Source of the DNA: Stentor coeruleus
Lineage: Eukaryota > Ciliophora > Heterotrichea > Heterotrichida > Stentoridae
Reading direction: 5' to 3'
Length of the DNA stretch: 64,000 nt
Assembly: GCA_001970955.1 (NCBI GenBank)
Contig: MPUH01000235.1
Span: 1 to 64,000, forward strand
In this document: in pieces, positions 21,072 to 31,983 of the stretch
Position numbering within the stretch: position 1 is the first letter of the stretch
Layout: the number at the start of each line of letters is the position of its first letter
Notes under the pieces: model-generated
What the model was told of the DNA's origin: nothing
The model's database searches: none
Seen by the model: the letters and a program-made list of their open reading frames with translations, nothing else
Made by a program: the position numbers and the translations under genes

Positions 21072-22511
21072 ATGGGCTGCGGTCTTTTCAAGTCAAAGCC
21101 AGAACATCAAAGAACACTTTATCAGCGAAAAACCGATATGTCTTTAACCCCAGCTATTTTTCTACGAGCATGCAGTATGCCTAATCTTGAATACTACACT
21201 TTTATCAAGACAATTGGCAAAGGCACATTTTCCGAGGTATACCTTACAGAATATTTTCCTATAGGGCAAAAAAGAGCACTAAAGTCGATAAAAAAACTCC
21301 CATTAACTAGTTCTCAACTTAGTGAAGAATATAAAGTTGCTGAAATGCAGATTTTAAGACAACTTGATCATCCTAATATTATAAAATGTTTTGAGATTTT
21401 CGAAGATTGCGACAACTTTTACTTAGCATTAGAATATTGTGAAGGGGGCAATTTAATGAAGAAATTAAAAGAAAACGCGATTTTTACTGAGAAACAAGCG
21501 GCAGAAGTTATTGATCAGATACTCTCAGGTGTGGCTTATATACATCGAAAAAATCTTATACACAGAGATTTAAAGCTTGAGAATGTTCTACTACAATCTG
21601 ATGAGGAAATAGATGTGAAGATTGCAGATTTTGGAAGCGCATGTGTTCAGGATTTAGAAAAAGGCAATAGAGGAGTTTATGGCACAGACTATTATTTAGC
21701 ACCTGAAGTTTTGAATGGAATGTACAATGAAAAATCTGATATTTGGAGCTGTGGGATTATTTTATGCTGCCTAGTTACAGGTTTACCACCGTATTCTGGA
21801 AAAAACCCAAAGGAAGTGAGAAAGCAAATTGTTTCAAATCCTTTTCAAGCCAATGCTCAAACTTTACCTGGTAAAAGTTTATTACTGGTAGATTTTGCGT
21901 CAAAACTTTTGGAAATAAATTCTAATGACAGAATATCAGCAAAAAAAGCTCTTGAGCACCCTTGGCTATTGCTTAACAGGGAAAAAAAGTTTGATTCAAG
22001 TCCGTTGCCTATAAATTATAATTCTTTTTCAAAAAGCAAGCTGGTTCAAGGGGTGCTGATGTACATAATTACATGTTTAGTCAAAAGTAAAAACCTTTCT
22101 AGTCTTTCTGAAGCATTTAGAGAAATAGACAACAATAGAAATGGGAAAATCGAAAAAGAAGAGCTAGAAAGCGAGCTCCGTAAAACCCATTCATATAGAA
22201 AATCTCAAGAAATAACAGAGAAAATATTTGAAGATTACGACCTGAACCAAAGTAATGCGATTGAGTTTACAGAATTCCTTATGGCTTTTGCAGACCATCA
22301 GCAACTTCTTTCCCAAAGCCTGATCAGCGCAGCATTTGAAAGGTTTGATAAAGACCATGATGGTAAAATATTCCTAAACGATATAGAAAAACTAATAGGC
22401 CCAATTGACATAAATGATGAGGAAAATCTAATAGTAAGAAATAAACTTGGCTTTGGAAAGGCAATTGATAAAAGTGAGTTTATTGAACTTATTTACAAAC
22501 TTATGTGCTAA
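21072..22511 (+). CDS. Calcium-dependent protein kinase (CDPK) with Met-Gly-Cys start
   Basis: A 479-residue CDPK. It opens MGCGLFKSK (predicted dual acylation). The kinase domain, about residues 40-295, has IGKGTFSEV, RALKSIKK, HRDLKLENV, ADFGSACV and YLAPEVL. A junction region with SKLVQGVLMYIITCLV precedes the calmodulin-like part. EF-hand 1 (DNNRNGKIEKEE, about 352-363) and EF-hand 3 (DKDHDGKIFLND) look able to bind calcium. EF-hand 2 (DLNQSNAIEFTE) is plausible but lacks the usual glycine. The fourth loop is degenerate. Its partner is the minus-strand CDPK at 25258-26697. Calcium would release the junction from the kinase, as in other CDPKs. Confidence 0.95.
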   Translation: MGCGLFKSKPEHQRTLYQRKTDMSLTPAIFLRACSMPNLEYYTFIKTIGKGTFSEVYLTEYFPIGQKRALKSIKKLPLTSSQLSEEYKVAEMQILRQLDHPNIIKCFEIFEDCDNFYLALEYCEGGNLMKKLKENAIFTEKQAAEVIDQILSGVAYIHRKNLIHRDLKLENVLLQSDEEIDVKIADFGSACVQDLEKGNRGVYGTDYYLAPEVLNGMYNEKSDIWSCGIILCCLVTGLPPYSGKNPKEVRKQIVSNPFQANAQTLPGKSLLLVDFASKLLEINSNDRISAKKALEHPWLLLNREKKFDSSPLPINYNSFSKSKLVQGVLMYIITCLVKSKNLSSLSEAFREIDNNRNGKIEKEELESELRKTHSYRKSQEITEKIFEDYDLNQSNAIEFTEFLMAFADHQQLLSQSLISAAFERFDKDHDGKIFLNDIEKLIGPIDINDEENLIVRNKLGFGKAIDKSEFIELIYKLMC

Positions 22512-24109
22512 AATTATAGCTAAAATGTTTTATAAAAGTATGAGTATAAAAAATTATAGGTTTTATAGTAAATAATAGAAGAAAAGCTTAAGGAATATGC
22601 AATTTTAAAGGGAAAAAAGCTATAGATATGTATTTATAAAGGTTATTAGATGAAGAAATATTAGATTTATTTGTATTTGTAGGATGATTGTAAGGTATAT
22701 ACACATAAATATGATGTTTTTTTTTTATAGGTTTGGATTTTGGATTTTGTTAGAAAATAGTATTTTTTTGATAATGTGTAGATGTTAAATAATTGAAATA
22801 AAGTTTAGGTTGTTAAAGTGTATAGCTAAAGGGAAATTTGCTGTGATTTTTTAAGATTTTATATAACTTATAGATTTTAGTTTATATATTTTTGGGGCTG
22901 TACTGTTAAATGTTAAGTTAATAGATAAAAAACACATAAAATACTTGTGAAATATGAAATAGCATGTTAAGAATATAATAAGTTTATTCTTGAAATGGAT
23001 TTTGTTATATAGAAATAAATAATATGAAAATGTTTCGATAAGAGCATGATTAAGTATTAGAAATAGTGAGAATTTATGTTAATAAGTTAGTCTACATATT
23101 ATATTAAGCATATAAATTAAGTTTAATAATTATTGAATATTTACTTTTATCACTCAAAACAAGATTAGAAAAATTAAGTCTAATATCGCAAATAATTGCT
23201 GCAACATATAATAATACATAAGTTTACCAAATTCTTTTTATTGTATTAGACTATATAAAAAATAAACATATATAAAAATGTAACTATAAACTTTACATGT
23301 TTTTCAAAATATCATCATACTACATAAATCCCATTTCAAAATACCCTTATAAAATGCATTTTTATAGTAAAACCTTAAACAATATTACAAAATTCGATTT
23401 TTTTGACCTAAGAAAACCTATAAAAAATTATATAAAAAATACCAAAAAACTTGGCAATTTTCAAGCATCACATATAAAAGGACATTAAATAATTATTATA
23501 TCTAACTCAGGAACCTTTAAAATTCCTAAAACTATAAAGTCTATTCATAAAGTAAAAAACTGCACTTATCATATAAAAAAAACTAAAATCATATGCAAAA
23601 TATCTTTTCCTTTAGTAAAATACAAATTATAAACACTTATCTCTTTTATAAGTCATTTATAATACATATTCTTAAATATATTTCAAAAGTTCAGACTATT
23701 TTAGTCTTATTATATAATATCAAATAACAAATAATACATATTTATACTTATATTATACAACAAAACCAGAAACTTTTCAAGAAGTGCTTGTCTTAAGCAG
23801 AAATTAAAGAGATTTTATGGGAAAAAATAAAAAAAATTTATCTCTGTTAGGTTGTTGGTTTTATATGTAAAAAGAGTTGTAGATTCGAAATTAAATCAAA
23901 AGTTTGACTTTTTGGGTTAGATTTTTTCAGACAAGAAATTTGAAATTTTTGTGGAAGTTTTTTCATTTACAAGCGACTTAGAGTTAAGCTAGATTGATTT
24001 CTTGATTAAAGTCAAGGAAGATTTATGGATTTGTAAGTTTGAAGGAAGTTATTATTAATATTTTTTTTGTCATTATTTACCACGAGCCAGATAAAAGTTT
24101 ATGGTATAA
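22512..24109. other. Intergenic with a decayed coding-like stretch
   Basis: G/T-rich to about 22930, neutral, then A/C-rich 23290-23780. Unusually, the 300 bases before the next start are not C-rich. There, about 23870-24050 on the plus strand, a frame with two stops reads DSKLNQKFDFLG, FSDKKFEIFVEVFSFTSD and IDFLIKVKEDLWICKF. It looks like decayed coding DNA of unknown family. The 63-codon frame at 23297 lies in skewed spacer and is not credible. Confidence 0.4.
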
Positions 24110-25036
24110 ATGGGTTGTGTTAATGTTAAAAAACAAGCGAAGCTCAGAATGAAAGTCACACCTTCCTCCACATTTATCACTGACAATTCTCGTATATCAA
24201 ATTACGATTTTCCACCCCCAACCCCATCTGACTACGAGCCCCTATCATTTCTCGGTGCAGGGGGTTTTGCTGAGGTGACAGCATGCAAGCATATCAGAAC
24301 CAAAAAAATAAGAGCCCAAAAGAAGATTCCAAAATCCAAACTTAAACAATATCATCTACACACATCAAAAAGACCAAAAGAAGCATATATCCTTGAATCA
24401 TTAAATCATCCAAACATATTAAGTTTTTATGAGTATTTTGAAGATAAAGAAAATTATTATCTAATAACCGAAGTTTGTAAAGGAAACAGTCTTTATAGTC
24501 AACTTGTTAAATCAGGGAAATTTTCTGAGAAAAAGCTCAAAGAGACTATGTTTCAAATACTTAAAGCGGTTGAATATTTACATTGTAAGAAAATTGTTCA
24601 TAGAGATATTAAACCTGAAAATGTTCTTTTAACTTCATCTAATGGGCTAAATATGAAACTTTCTGATTTTGGTAGTGCTGATGAGATTGTGGGTAATGAG
24701 AAACTTTTCGGAGGATTTGGGTCTGTTTTTTATTTAGCTCCAGAAATACTTGTAGGGGAATATGATGAAAAAATCGATATTTGGAGCTGTGGGGTTATGA
24801 TGTGGGTTTTATTTACTGGAAAACAACCTTATATAGAAAAAGATCAGAAAGCAATAAAAGAGAGGATTGTGATGAAACCTTTACAACCTTGTCAAATTGA
24901 ACTTGAAGGACTATCTTGTGATGGATTTGATTTTATAAAGAAAATGCTGGAGGTTGATGCTGAGATAAGAGTTTCGGCTAAGGAAGCTTTGAAACATAAG
25001 TGGTTTGAGGATTGTGGAAAAAAATATGATAATTAA
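24110..25036 (+). CDS. Met-Gly-Cys CDPK-type kinase without EF-hands (subfamily B)
   Basis: A 308-residue protein starting MGCVNVKKQAKLRMKVTPS. Motifs: LGAGGFAEV, AQKKIPKSK for the ATP-anchoring lysine region, VHRDIKPEN, SDFGSADE, YLAPEIL, DIWSCG. It ends after HKWFED with no EF-hand. The minus-strand gene at 61805-62728 is a close copy along its whole length (MGCVNVKKQAKLR, SDYEPLSFLGAGGFAEVTA, SEKKxxETMFQIL). This copy keeps an intact DFG, unlike its partner. It is convergent with the CDPK that ends at 25258. Confidence 0.92.
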   Translation: MGCVNVKKQAKLRMKVTPSSTFITDNSRISNYDFPPPTPSDYEPLSFLGAGGFAEVTACKHIRTKKIRAQKKIPKSKLKQYHLHTSKRPKEAYILESLNHPNILSFYEYFEDKENYYLITEVCKGNSLYSQLVKSGKFSEKKLKETMFQILKAVEYLHCKKIVHRDIKPENVLLTSSNGLNMKLSDFGSADEIVGNEKLFGGFGSVFYLAPEILVGEYDEKIDIWSCGVMMWVLFTGKQPYIEKDQKAIKERIVMKPLQPCQIELEGLSCDGFDFIKKMLEVDAEIRVSAKEALKHKWFEDCGKKYDN

Positions 25037-25257
25037 TTGGTTGATATATTAGAATAATAGAAATAATTATAATTTTGAAGAGTTTTTTTTTATGGGTAAG
25101 ATGCTTTGTGTGATTATTATTAGCATTTATTATCTTTTCCAATAATAATTTCTTATAAAATTTTAAAATAAACCTTTTAAAAACTAGATCTCTATCATAC
25201 TATGATCATAAAAAATCCATTTCTATTAAAAACTTTAAAAATCGATTATGTTTATTT

Positions 25258-26697
25258 TTATTCAGCTAAAATTTTCACTAAATCGATAAATTCTTTTTTG
25301 TCTATAGTTGTTTTCTTCTCAAATCTTCCTTTAATTTCAAAGTTGCAATCTTTATTAAGGTTCAAAGGACCTATAACTTTTTCTATATCATTTAAATCGA
25401 TTAATCCATCACTATTCTCATCAAATTTTTCAAATGCCCCACCTATCAGTTCATTTGAAAACAAGCGTTGATGATCTGAACAAGCCATTACAAACTCTGT
25501 AAATTCAATAAATTTGTTGTTATTATAGTCAAAGTCCTTGAAAAATTCTATTGTTTTTCTTTTTGCCTCATCTTCTGTGTGCATTTTCTTTAGTTGGTCC
25601 TCAAGTTCATGAGGTTCTATTTTACCATTCCCATTAGTATCAATTTCCCTAAAGGCATTTGAAAGTGTACAGAAATCTTTACTTTTGAGTAAGCAAGCTA
25701 CAATATACATAAAAACTCCTTGTGCCAACTTGCTTTTCAAAGGTCTTGAGCATATATTTATCATAGTCCCAGTAGTCTGTGTTTTACTCTTAGCATTTTT
25801 TATAATCCAAGGATGCTGTAAAGCATTCTTCGCCGATATCCTCTTACCAGGATTAACCTCCAAAAGTACTCTAGCAAAATCCAATAACAAAAGACTTTGT
25901 CCAGGCATTGTCTTAGCATTTATTTTCAAAGGACAATCAATAATCTGATTAACGACTTCCTCAACATTTTTTCCTGAATATGGGGCTAATCCTGTTACCA
26001 TCACATATAAAACAATCCCTAAACTCCATATATCAACTTTTTCATCATAATATCCTAATAAAACTTCAGGTGCTAAATAAAAAGGTGATCCAAAAACCCC
26101 TTCTGCGTTTTTATTTTTATCTAAATAACATGCACTTCCAAAATCTGCAACTTTGATATTCCATATTTCTGAAGATTCTATAAGAATATTCTCAGGTTTA
26201 ATATCCCTATGGACTATTTGTTTGTCATGAAAATATGCTATTCCTGATAATACTTGATATATTATGTCGGCTATTTGGGTTTCATCTTTTAGATTTGGAC
26301 CAAGCTTTTGGAAGAGATTACCTCCTTCGCAGTATTCAAGGACTAAAAAATAATTTTCTTTATCTTCGAAAATCTCAAAGCATTTTAATATGTTAGGATG
26401 GTCTAAGGTTCGAAGTAATTTCATTTCTATTACCATGAACTCTGAGCTTAGTTGCTGGACAGTAAGTGGAGATTTGTGAATAATTTTCAGAGCCCTTTTT
26501 TGACCTGTAGGTATATGCTTGGCAAGTGAGACTTCAGAAAACCCTCCACTTCCAAGTATTTCAAGGATTTCGTAATTATCTACATTCAGGACGTTTCTTA
26601 CACCTAAAAATATTTCAGGTTCTAAGTAAATGCTTTTGATACGTCTTGCTATAGATTTTTTTGATTTAGAACAGCAAGTTATTACACCACAGCCCAT
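25258..26697 (-). CDS. Calcium-dependent protein kinase (CDPK) with Met-Gly-Cys start
   Basis: A 479-residue CDPK, the same length as the one at 21072-22511 and similar throughout. It begins MGCGVITCCSKSKK, with extra cysteines available for palmitoylation. Kinase motifs: LGSGGFSEV, RALKIIHK, VHRDIKPEN, ADFGSACY, YLAPEVL. The tail has EF-hand loops DTNGNGKIEPHE, DYNNNKFIEFTE and DENSDGLIDLND. A fourth lacks its loop acids. The first and third look fully able to bind calcium. The gene faces its plus-strand neighbour with about 220 bp between their stops. Confidence 0.95.
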   Translation of the reverse strand: MGCGVITCCSKSKKSIARRIKSIYLEPEIFLGVRNVLNVDNYEILEILGSGGFSEVSLAKHIPTGQKRALKIIHKSPLTVQQLSSEFMVIEMKLLRTLDHPNILKCFEIFEDKENYFLVLEYCEGGNLFQKLGPNLKDETQIADIIYQVLSGIAYFHDKQIVHRDIKPENILIESSEIWNIKVADFGSACYLDKNKNAEGVFGSPFYLAPEVLLGYYDEKVDIWSLGIVLYVMVTGLAPYSGKNVEEVVNQIIDCPLKINAKTMPGQSLLLLDFARVLLEVNPGKRISAKNALQHPWIIKNAKSKTQTTGTMINICSRPLKSKLAQGVFMYIVACLLKSKDFCTLSNAFREIDTNGNGKIEPHELEDQLKKMHTEDEAKRKTIEFFKDFDYNNNKFIEFTEFVMACSDHQRLFSNELIGGAFEKFDENSDGLIDLNDIEKVIGPLNLNKDCNFEIKGRFEKKTTIDKKEFIDLVKILAE

Positions 26698-28077
26698 TTA
26701 GTAATTTTAATGGCTTGGCTTGTATATATCTTTAAAAAAACTTAATCTAAGATTGCATAATTATACTTAAATCGAAATAATCTAATTACATTATATTATA
26801 TATGAACAATAAATAAGAGCACTTTATCAAAATATTATTTAAAAAGTAAAAGTACTTTTTTGTAATATGGCAGCTCTTAACTTATTTTATCTTTTAAGAG
26901 TTCCAAAAATATTTTAGAGTCAAAATTTTTTTTTGTGGAATAATATGCTTGTTTTTAGATAAAAAACTTTAATTATTATGTTTTCTTTGATATGATTTTA
27001 ACAAAACTTCCAACTTTTTCAGTGTTAAAAGTAATAACAAGATATTTTGATGAGTTTAAAATTTTACCATGTTGAAAATTTAGTTATATTTTATATTTAT
27101 AAACATCTTATCATAGTTACTTTTGATTATATACTATATAACCACACCACAATAAAATGTATCTGCCTATAAATTTTCGCTATGAAATTCTTCATCGCTT
27201 GATTTATAACAAAATTCTCCATATATATTTCATAATAATTCAATACTCATTATTTAATCTAACATCATACACAAACTCCACATATCTTTCACATAAAGTA
27301 TAAAAATACCCTTATTTTTCTTATATATACAACTTATAATGAATCCTCTTGCGTTAAAAAATACTTATATTTTTAAGTACTTTTTACATATAAAATTAAC
27401 TAACTTATATATAAAATCAGCTGTCTTTGGTTATGAATGCATCAATTTATAATAAACTAATTATTAGAATATTTACAAGTATCTATCATGCTAAAAATAG
27501 ATGAATATTGAATATTTATCAATAAATTTTATGTTAAAAATCTTATTTGCAGTAATTCAATAATGTCTAAGAATATTTTTCTTTTTGTTTTAAGATCAGA
27601 TTGCAATTATTTTGAGAATACTATGAAGATTTTGCATGAATTATGATTTCTCAGAATTCACGGCCAAGCTGCAGCGAAGTTTTGTAAAAATACATTATAT
27701 TAACCCTTTTGCCTATTAAAATGAGCTCATGGATGAATAATTTGTGATTGTTTAAGGATTTTAAAGAATCTTTTATGGCTATGGAAGATAATATTTTTCT
27801 TAAGACCTTATTTTTATCAATATTATGGTGTAGTAATTTTTGTAAGCTTATTTTTACGTGGTAAGATTAAGTATTGTTTATTCATAAAGATCCATGTATG
27901 AATTATGCCTTTAAGATTTTGTTGTGGGTAATTAATGATACTATAAAAAAATATATTTTATCTGAATTACATCAAGCAAAACTAAAGGTAAAATAATATT
28001 TTTAAATGCTGGAAACTAGAAATAAATTTTATTAGAAATATTAAGCTTAATTTTTAAAACTATGCTAATATATATTA
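26698..28077. other. Divergent intergenic with a coding-like scrap
   Basis: AT-rich. At about 27625-27715 the plus strand has an open stretch reading NYDFSEFTAKLQRSFVKIHY and INPFAY, then closely spaced stops while coding-like codons continue to about 27780. The G+C content there (around 27650-27690) is higher than the surroundings. No family recognised and no start-to-stop gene. Confidence 0.4.
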
Positions 28078-29346
28078 ATGGAGCAATTGCCTATACTTTC
28101 AAGACAGACTTCTACTCACACTTCATTAGTCCATACATTAAGCCAAATGGGTTTTCAACAAGATTTTATTGATAGAGTTATAGCCTATACCGGCTCTCTG
28201 AATATTGATGAATTGCTTAGATATTTAATAAAAGGTGAGAATGGCTATGATCACGAATTTATCCGTATTTTCTAAACAGCTGATGAACAAAATCTTTGTG
28301 AACTCTGCAAATTTCCACTTCAAGACCATTATATTCCTGAAGATGCCCCACGAAAAACTATAACTCAACTTAATGAAGAAATAAAAATCAATCAAGAACG
28401 TGCTTCAATGAGACTATCAAAAGAAATTTTAATAGATTATGATGACTTATGCGAAATATGCTATGGAAAAATATTAGAAAAATGGGTACTTCCATCATGT
28501 GGAAATCATGAATTCTGTAAAAACTGTTTTACTCAGCATGTGGAATCACTTATAAAAGACTCTAAAGTGAATCATATTTTATGTCCAGGAAAAGATTGTC
28601 AAGCTGAGTTTGGTGAAGATGATATTAAGATGATAGTTTCAGAAGAAAATTTTATTAAGTATGTTAAGTTTAAAGAGAGAGCTATGCTAATGGCTGATCC
28701 TTCAGTTAAGTGGTGTACTCAACCTAATTGTGAAGGATATGTTAGAGGTAATGATGGAGATACGAAATTAGCTTGTCCTAAATGCGGTTTTGATTTATGT
28801 TTCCAATGCGGCAAAGCATGGCACCCAAAAAAAACCTGCGAACAAATCGTTGATGAAGACTACGAACTCTGGGCAAAAGGTAAAGAAATTCAGCTCTGTC
28901 CAAAATGCAAACACAAAATTGAAAAATTCGATGGATGCAACCACATGACCTGTGCAGCATGTAACTATAATTGGTGTTGGCTTTGTAGAGGTCATTATAC
29001 TTCAAATCATTATAATAAATTAAACCCACTTGGGTGTCCAAATTTGCAATCAGGCTATAATTCAAGACAATCATGGCCTATGTGGAAAATATATTTAGCT
29101 CGTTGTAGAGGATTATGTTTATGGTTGTTGATAATCATATTTTTACCTTTAATAATTGTATTTGGACCAGCTTTTTATGCAACAAGAAGTATTCATAAAG
29201 AAATTAGAAGGAAAAAATGTATGATTGTGTCGTGTGTAGATGTTATGATTTTTTTAGGGGTTACTATTATAACACCACCTGGATATGTGATAGCTATACC
29301 TGTGTTTATTTGTATAGGAATACGTAAATGCTGTAAAAAATGCTAA
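28078..29346 (+). CDS. RBR-type E3 ubiquitin ligase with UBA-like domain and C-terminal membrane helices
   Basis: A 15-nt intron at 28265-28279 joins two frames into 417 residues. Residues about 18-50 (LVHTLSQMGFQQDFIDRVIA) look like a UBA domain. RING1 starts at about Cys120 (CEICYGK..CGNHEFCKNC). The IBR region includes CPKCGFDLCFQCGKAWH. RING2 has CPKCKHKIEKFDGCNHMTC, whose last Cys (about 287) aligns with the catalytic cysteine of parkin and HHARI, so it should form a ubiquitin thioester. Two hydrophobic stretches, about 336-360 and 375-410, suggest a membrane anchor, as in RNF19/RNF144-type ligases. Without splicing, the N-terminal UBA part is cut off. Confidence 0.9.
28265..28279 (+). 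other. 15-nt intron
   Basis: Reads gtattttctaaacag. Removal turns the stop after HEFIR into the continuous frame PDEQNLCELCKFPLQ. It has A at -6 from the 3' end. Confidence 0.9.
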
Positions 29347-29551
29347 TCGCTTTTTAATTTTATGTCTTAAATAGTGTTTTATAATAAAATCATATGATAT
29401 TTACTATACATCCTCTATTATAAACCATATAAACCCTTTATATCCATATCATTTATCATAAAAAAAATATAAATTCCAACACATCTCTTCATTTAAAATC
29501 TTTAAACCTAAATCCTCAGTAAAATCATAAACATTAAGCTTATAAACTATC

Positions 29552-31051
29552 TTAACTTCCTACAGTAGTAACACTACTAGCACAATCATTCTTATCCATA
29601 ATCTTCGTCTCATCAATCGAAAAGATCCTCTTCCTTGTGAAAAACTCTTTAGGTAAATCAATACTCATACACCTTTTTCTCTTTTTATGCTGAGTTAACA
29701 ACAAATTCTGAGAAAAATACACTGAACACAGTTTAAAATCAGGCATATCTCCATGAAAAGGTAAATATAAGGTACAAAAACACAAATCCCCACAATATCC
29801 AGCTAAAGCAATAATTTCTGTATAATCAACCCCTTCATGTAAAGGCATATTTTTTAATAACCCATATTTTTTCAATAACTTTTCAGTTTTTTTTCTTATC
29901 ATTTCTTCTTGTAAATACTCGCTTTTAAGTGCTAATAAGAATACTAAATATTTCATAACATCTTTACAATGTTGGATTTTTAAAGGCTTTTTAGATATTT
30001 TAAGGCAAAAATATAGTAAATGCTTTATACAGATTATAGATAAATCAGGATATACTAAAAGGAAAGAAATTATATATGCTGAAGATGCTGATGTTTGCTT
30101 TAGAGAATAGATTTCTTTTATGAGTAATGATAAGAATAATTCTTGGTTTGTTGATGAAAAATTGCATAAGTTAAGGATTATATGTTGGATGTATAAAGTT
30201 TGATATGTTGTTAGTATATGGGTTTTGAAAACACTTAGAATATGTCTGAAGATACTTGGAGAGTATGATTTGTGAAGAAAGTTTATGAATTCAGACATGA
30301 GATTGTCGAGTTTGTCTAATTCGCTTTCAAATTCGATTTCGAGGAATTTTTCTATTGATAATGATATTGTATATTCGCTTATTGCTGGATATTTTTCGGT
30401 TATAGCTAAGAGGTTTTTCATATAAAATTTAATAGTTTTTGTATCAGCACTACGATGAGGGCAGAATAATTGCAGTTGTTGGGTTAAATGTTTGATCATA
30501 AGAGGATTGTCTTTTAAAACTTTAATAAGGATCGTTATGATTTTATCTTTTGTTTCTTGGAGTTGGCACAGAGCATCTTGTTCAGCATCTGCTTCTTTAT
30601 GTTGAAGGAAACCTTTAATTGCTTTGATGTATGAAATATCAGCAAATTCTCCTTGTTTTTCTACCATAAAACACATTGTCTCATTTTCTCCATCTCGATG
30701 AATACCGATTAGAATGTTTGTCATACTTGAAAGCTTAGATAAAGCTATAGGATGATAACTGAAAAGTTCTTCGATGAATTTTTTATCTTCATCAAGAACC
30801 TTATCGCCAACCTGATAGCGTTGTAAAATGTTGTAAGCTGATCGTCTGATTTCGATTATATCTTTATAAATTCGTCCATTAAGAAGCAGCACAGGATCTT
30901 TCTTAGGCATATTCAGCCTATATAAAGTTTACTCAAATATGTTTTTGATTAAAACTGTAATAAAATCTCTTATCTTTGACGGGTTATTTTCGGATAGTAT
31001 CTTATTTGAAGTTTTAGAAAGTTCGAGAACTGCTTCAGGAGTAGAGATCAT
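29552..31051 (-). CDS. RRN3: RRN3/TIF-IA-like RNA polymerase I factor with N-terminal DUF3223 domain
   Basis: Two exons joined by a 15-nt intron (30918-30932) give about 494 residues. The first exon starts at 31051 (MISTPEAVLELSK) and enters the main exon in frame as IKNIFELNMPKKD. Residues about 50-130 fit the DUF3223/DCL fold: GRIYKDIIEIRRSAYNILQR, FIEELFSYHPIALSK, MCFMVEKQGEFADISYIKAI. The rest resembles the HEAT-like body of RRN3, which bridges Pol I to the rDNA promoter: IKVLKDNPL, FYMKNLLAITEKYP, ELDKLDNLMSEFINFL, then helical repeats. I do not recall DUF3223 fused to RRN3 elsewhere. The C-terminus is basic (KKRKR) and may be a nuclear signal. Confidence 0.65.
30918..30932 (-). other. 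15-nt intron
   Basis: Reads gtaaactttatatag on the minus strand, A at -6. It lies seven bases upstream of the first ATG of the main exon and opens the frame to an upstream ATG at 31051. Confidence 0.75.
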
Positions 31052-31508
31052 ACTTATGATATATTTATTATTATAAATCATATCATGCTTTTGGAAATAA
31101 ACTTTTATATTTTTCCCTGTTAACTGTAAGAATCTATTTTATAAAAAAATTGTGTTTAATTCTTCATAATAACAAACTAAGCATCACATAAATTAGATAT
31201 ACACACCCTAATTACAAAAAACTATTAATCAAATATTCTCCAGCATATAAATCATAAATCTCCATCTAAAAAAAATCATATTTCCAGTACATAATCCTAT
31301 TGTCTAAAAATCTAACCCTTCGCTTTATCTAAACTATCAATAAATCCATGCATATAAAAAAATTTCAAGTTTTTCCTAATAACTAAAAACTTAGATTTTC
31401 CAATACAAACCCCATCCTCTCTAAAACCAAAAAAAATACCTAAAAACTACATAAAATATCTATTGGTTTTCATATAATCTTAATATCATCAATATATAAT
31501 CTTATATA
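31052..31508. other. Divergent intergenic
   Basis: AT-rich near the minus-strand start, then C-rich and G-poor from about 31190 to the next plus-strand ATG. No gene seen. Confidence 0.5.
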
Positions 31509-31955
31509 ATGAAAGACATAAACAGACAGACTTTTGTATATCCACAAGTGCTTTATTTGAAATACTCTCCTCTCTTAAAATTCCCTATAAAGCCTCCTTC
31601 AGCAATTAAATATAGAGAAAAACCTTATCTAAGCTTATTAGACTTTTCATCCTCTATAGAAAAAGATAAACTCCCCATATTAAAAAGCTCAACTCAATAC
31701 TTAACTCATCTTAAAAAACTCAAAAAACCAAAAAAAATCAGTATAAGAAAGAATAGTTCTTCTTATTCACGTGTAGCTATCCCAAATAAAACTAATGAAC
31801 CAAGATTAGTTTTAAAAAAGGTTTTTATAAAAATCAGCAGTAAAAACAGAATAGTTAAAACTAGAAACTATTCGCAAATCCCTAGAGAAAACTTGCCTTT
31901 TAATTCTTTTTCTAATAGAAACATAAGCAATTTAAAACATCTGAATTACAGCTAA
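31509..31955 (+). CDS. Small basic hypothetical protein
   Basis: A 148-residue frame starting MKDINRQTFVYPQVLYLKY. I do not recognise it. It is very basic, with Lys-rich runs (LKKLKKPKKISIRKN) and many Ser and Pro, and has no membrane segment or clear domain. The next gene starts 28 bases after its stop in the same direction. The region before it is C-rich and G-poor, like other leaders here, which supports a real gene. No 15-nt intron would join it to the next gene. Confidence 0.5.
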   Translation: MKDINRQTFVYPQVLYLKYSPLLKFPIKPPSAIKYREKPYLSLLDFSSSIEKDKLPILKSSTQYLTHLKKLKKPKKISIRKNSSSYSRVAIPNKTNEPRLVLKKVFIKISSKNRIVKTRNYSQIPRENLPFNSFSNRNISNLKHLNYS

Positions 31956-31983
31956 TAATCATGGGTTCATAAAAAAATCGTAA

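Noticed and set aside
22440-22511. Fourth working EF-hand in the CDPK
   Set aside because: The loop lacks most acidic ligands; only the helices remain. The same holds for the 25258 CDPK.
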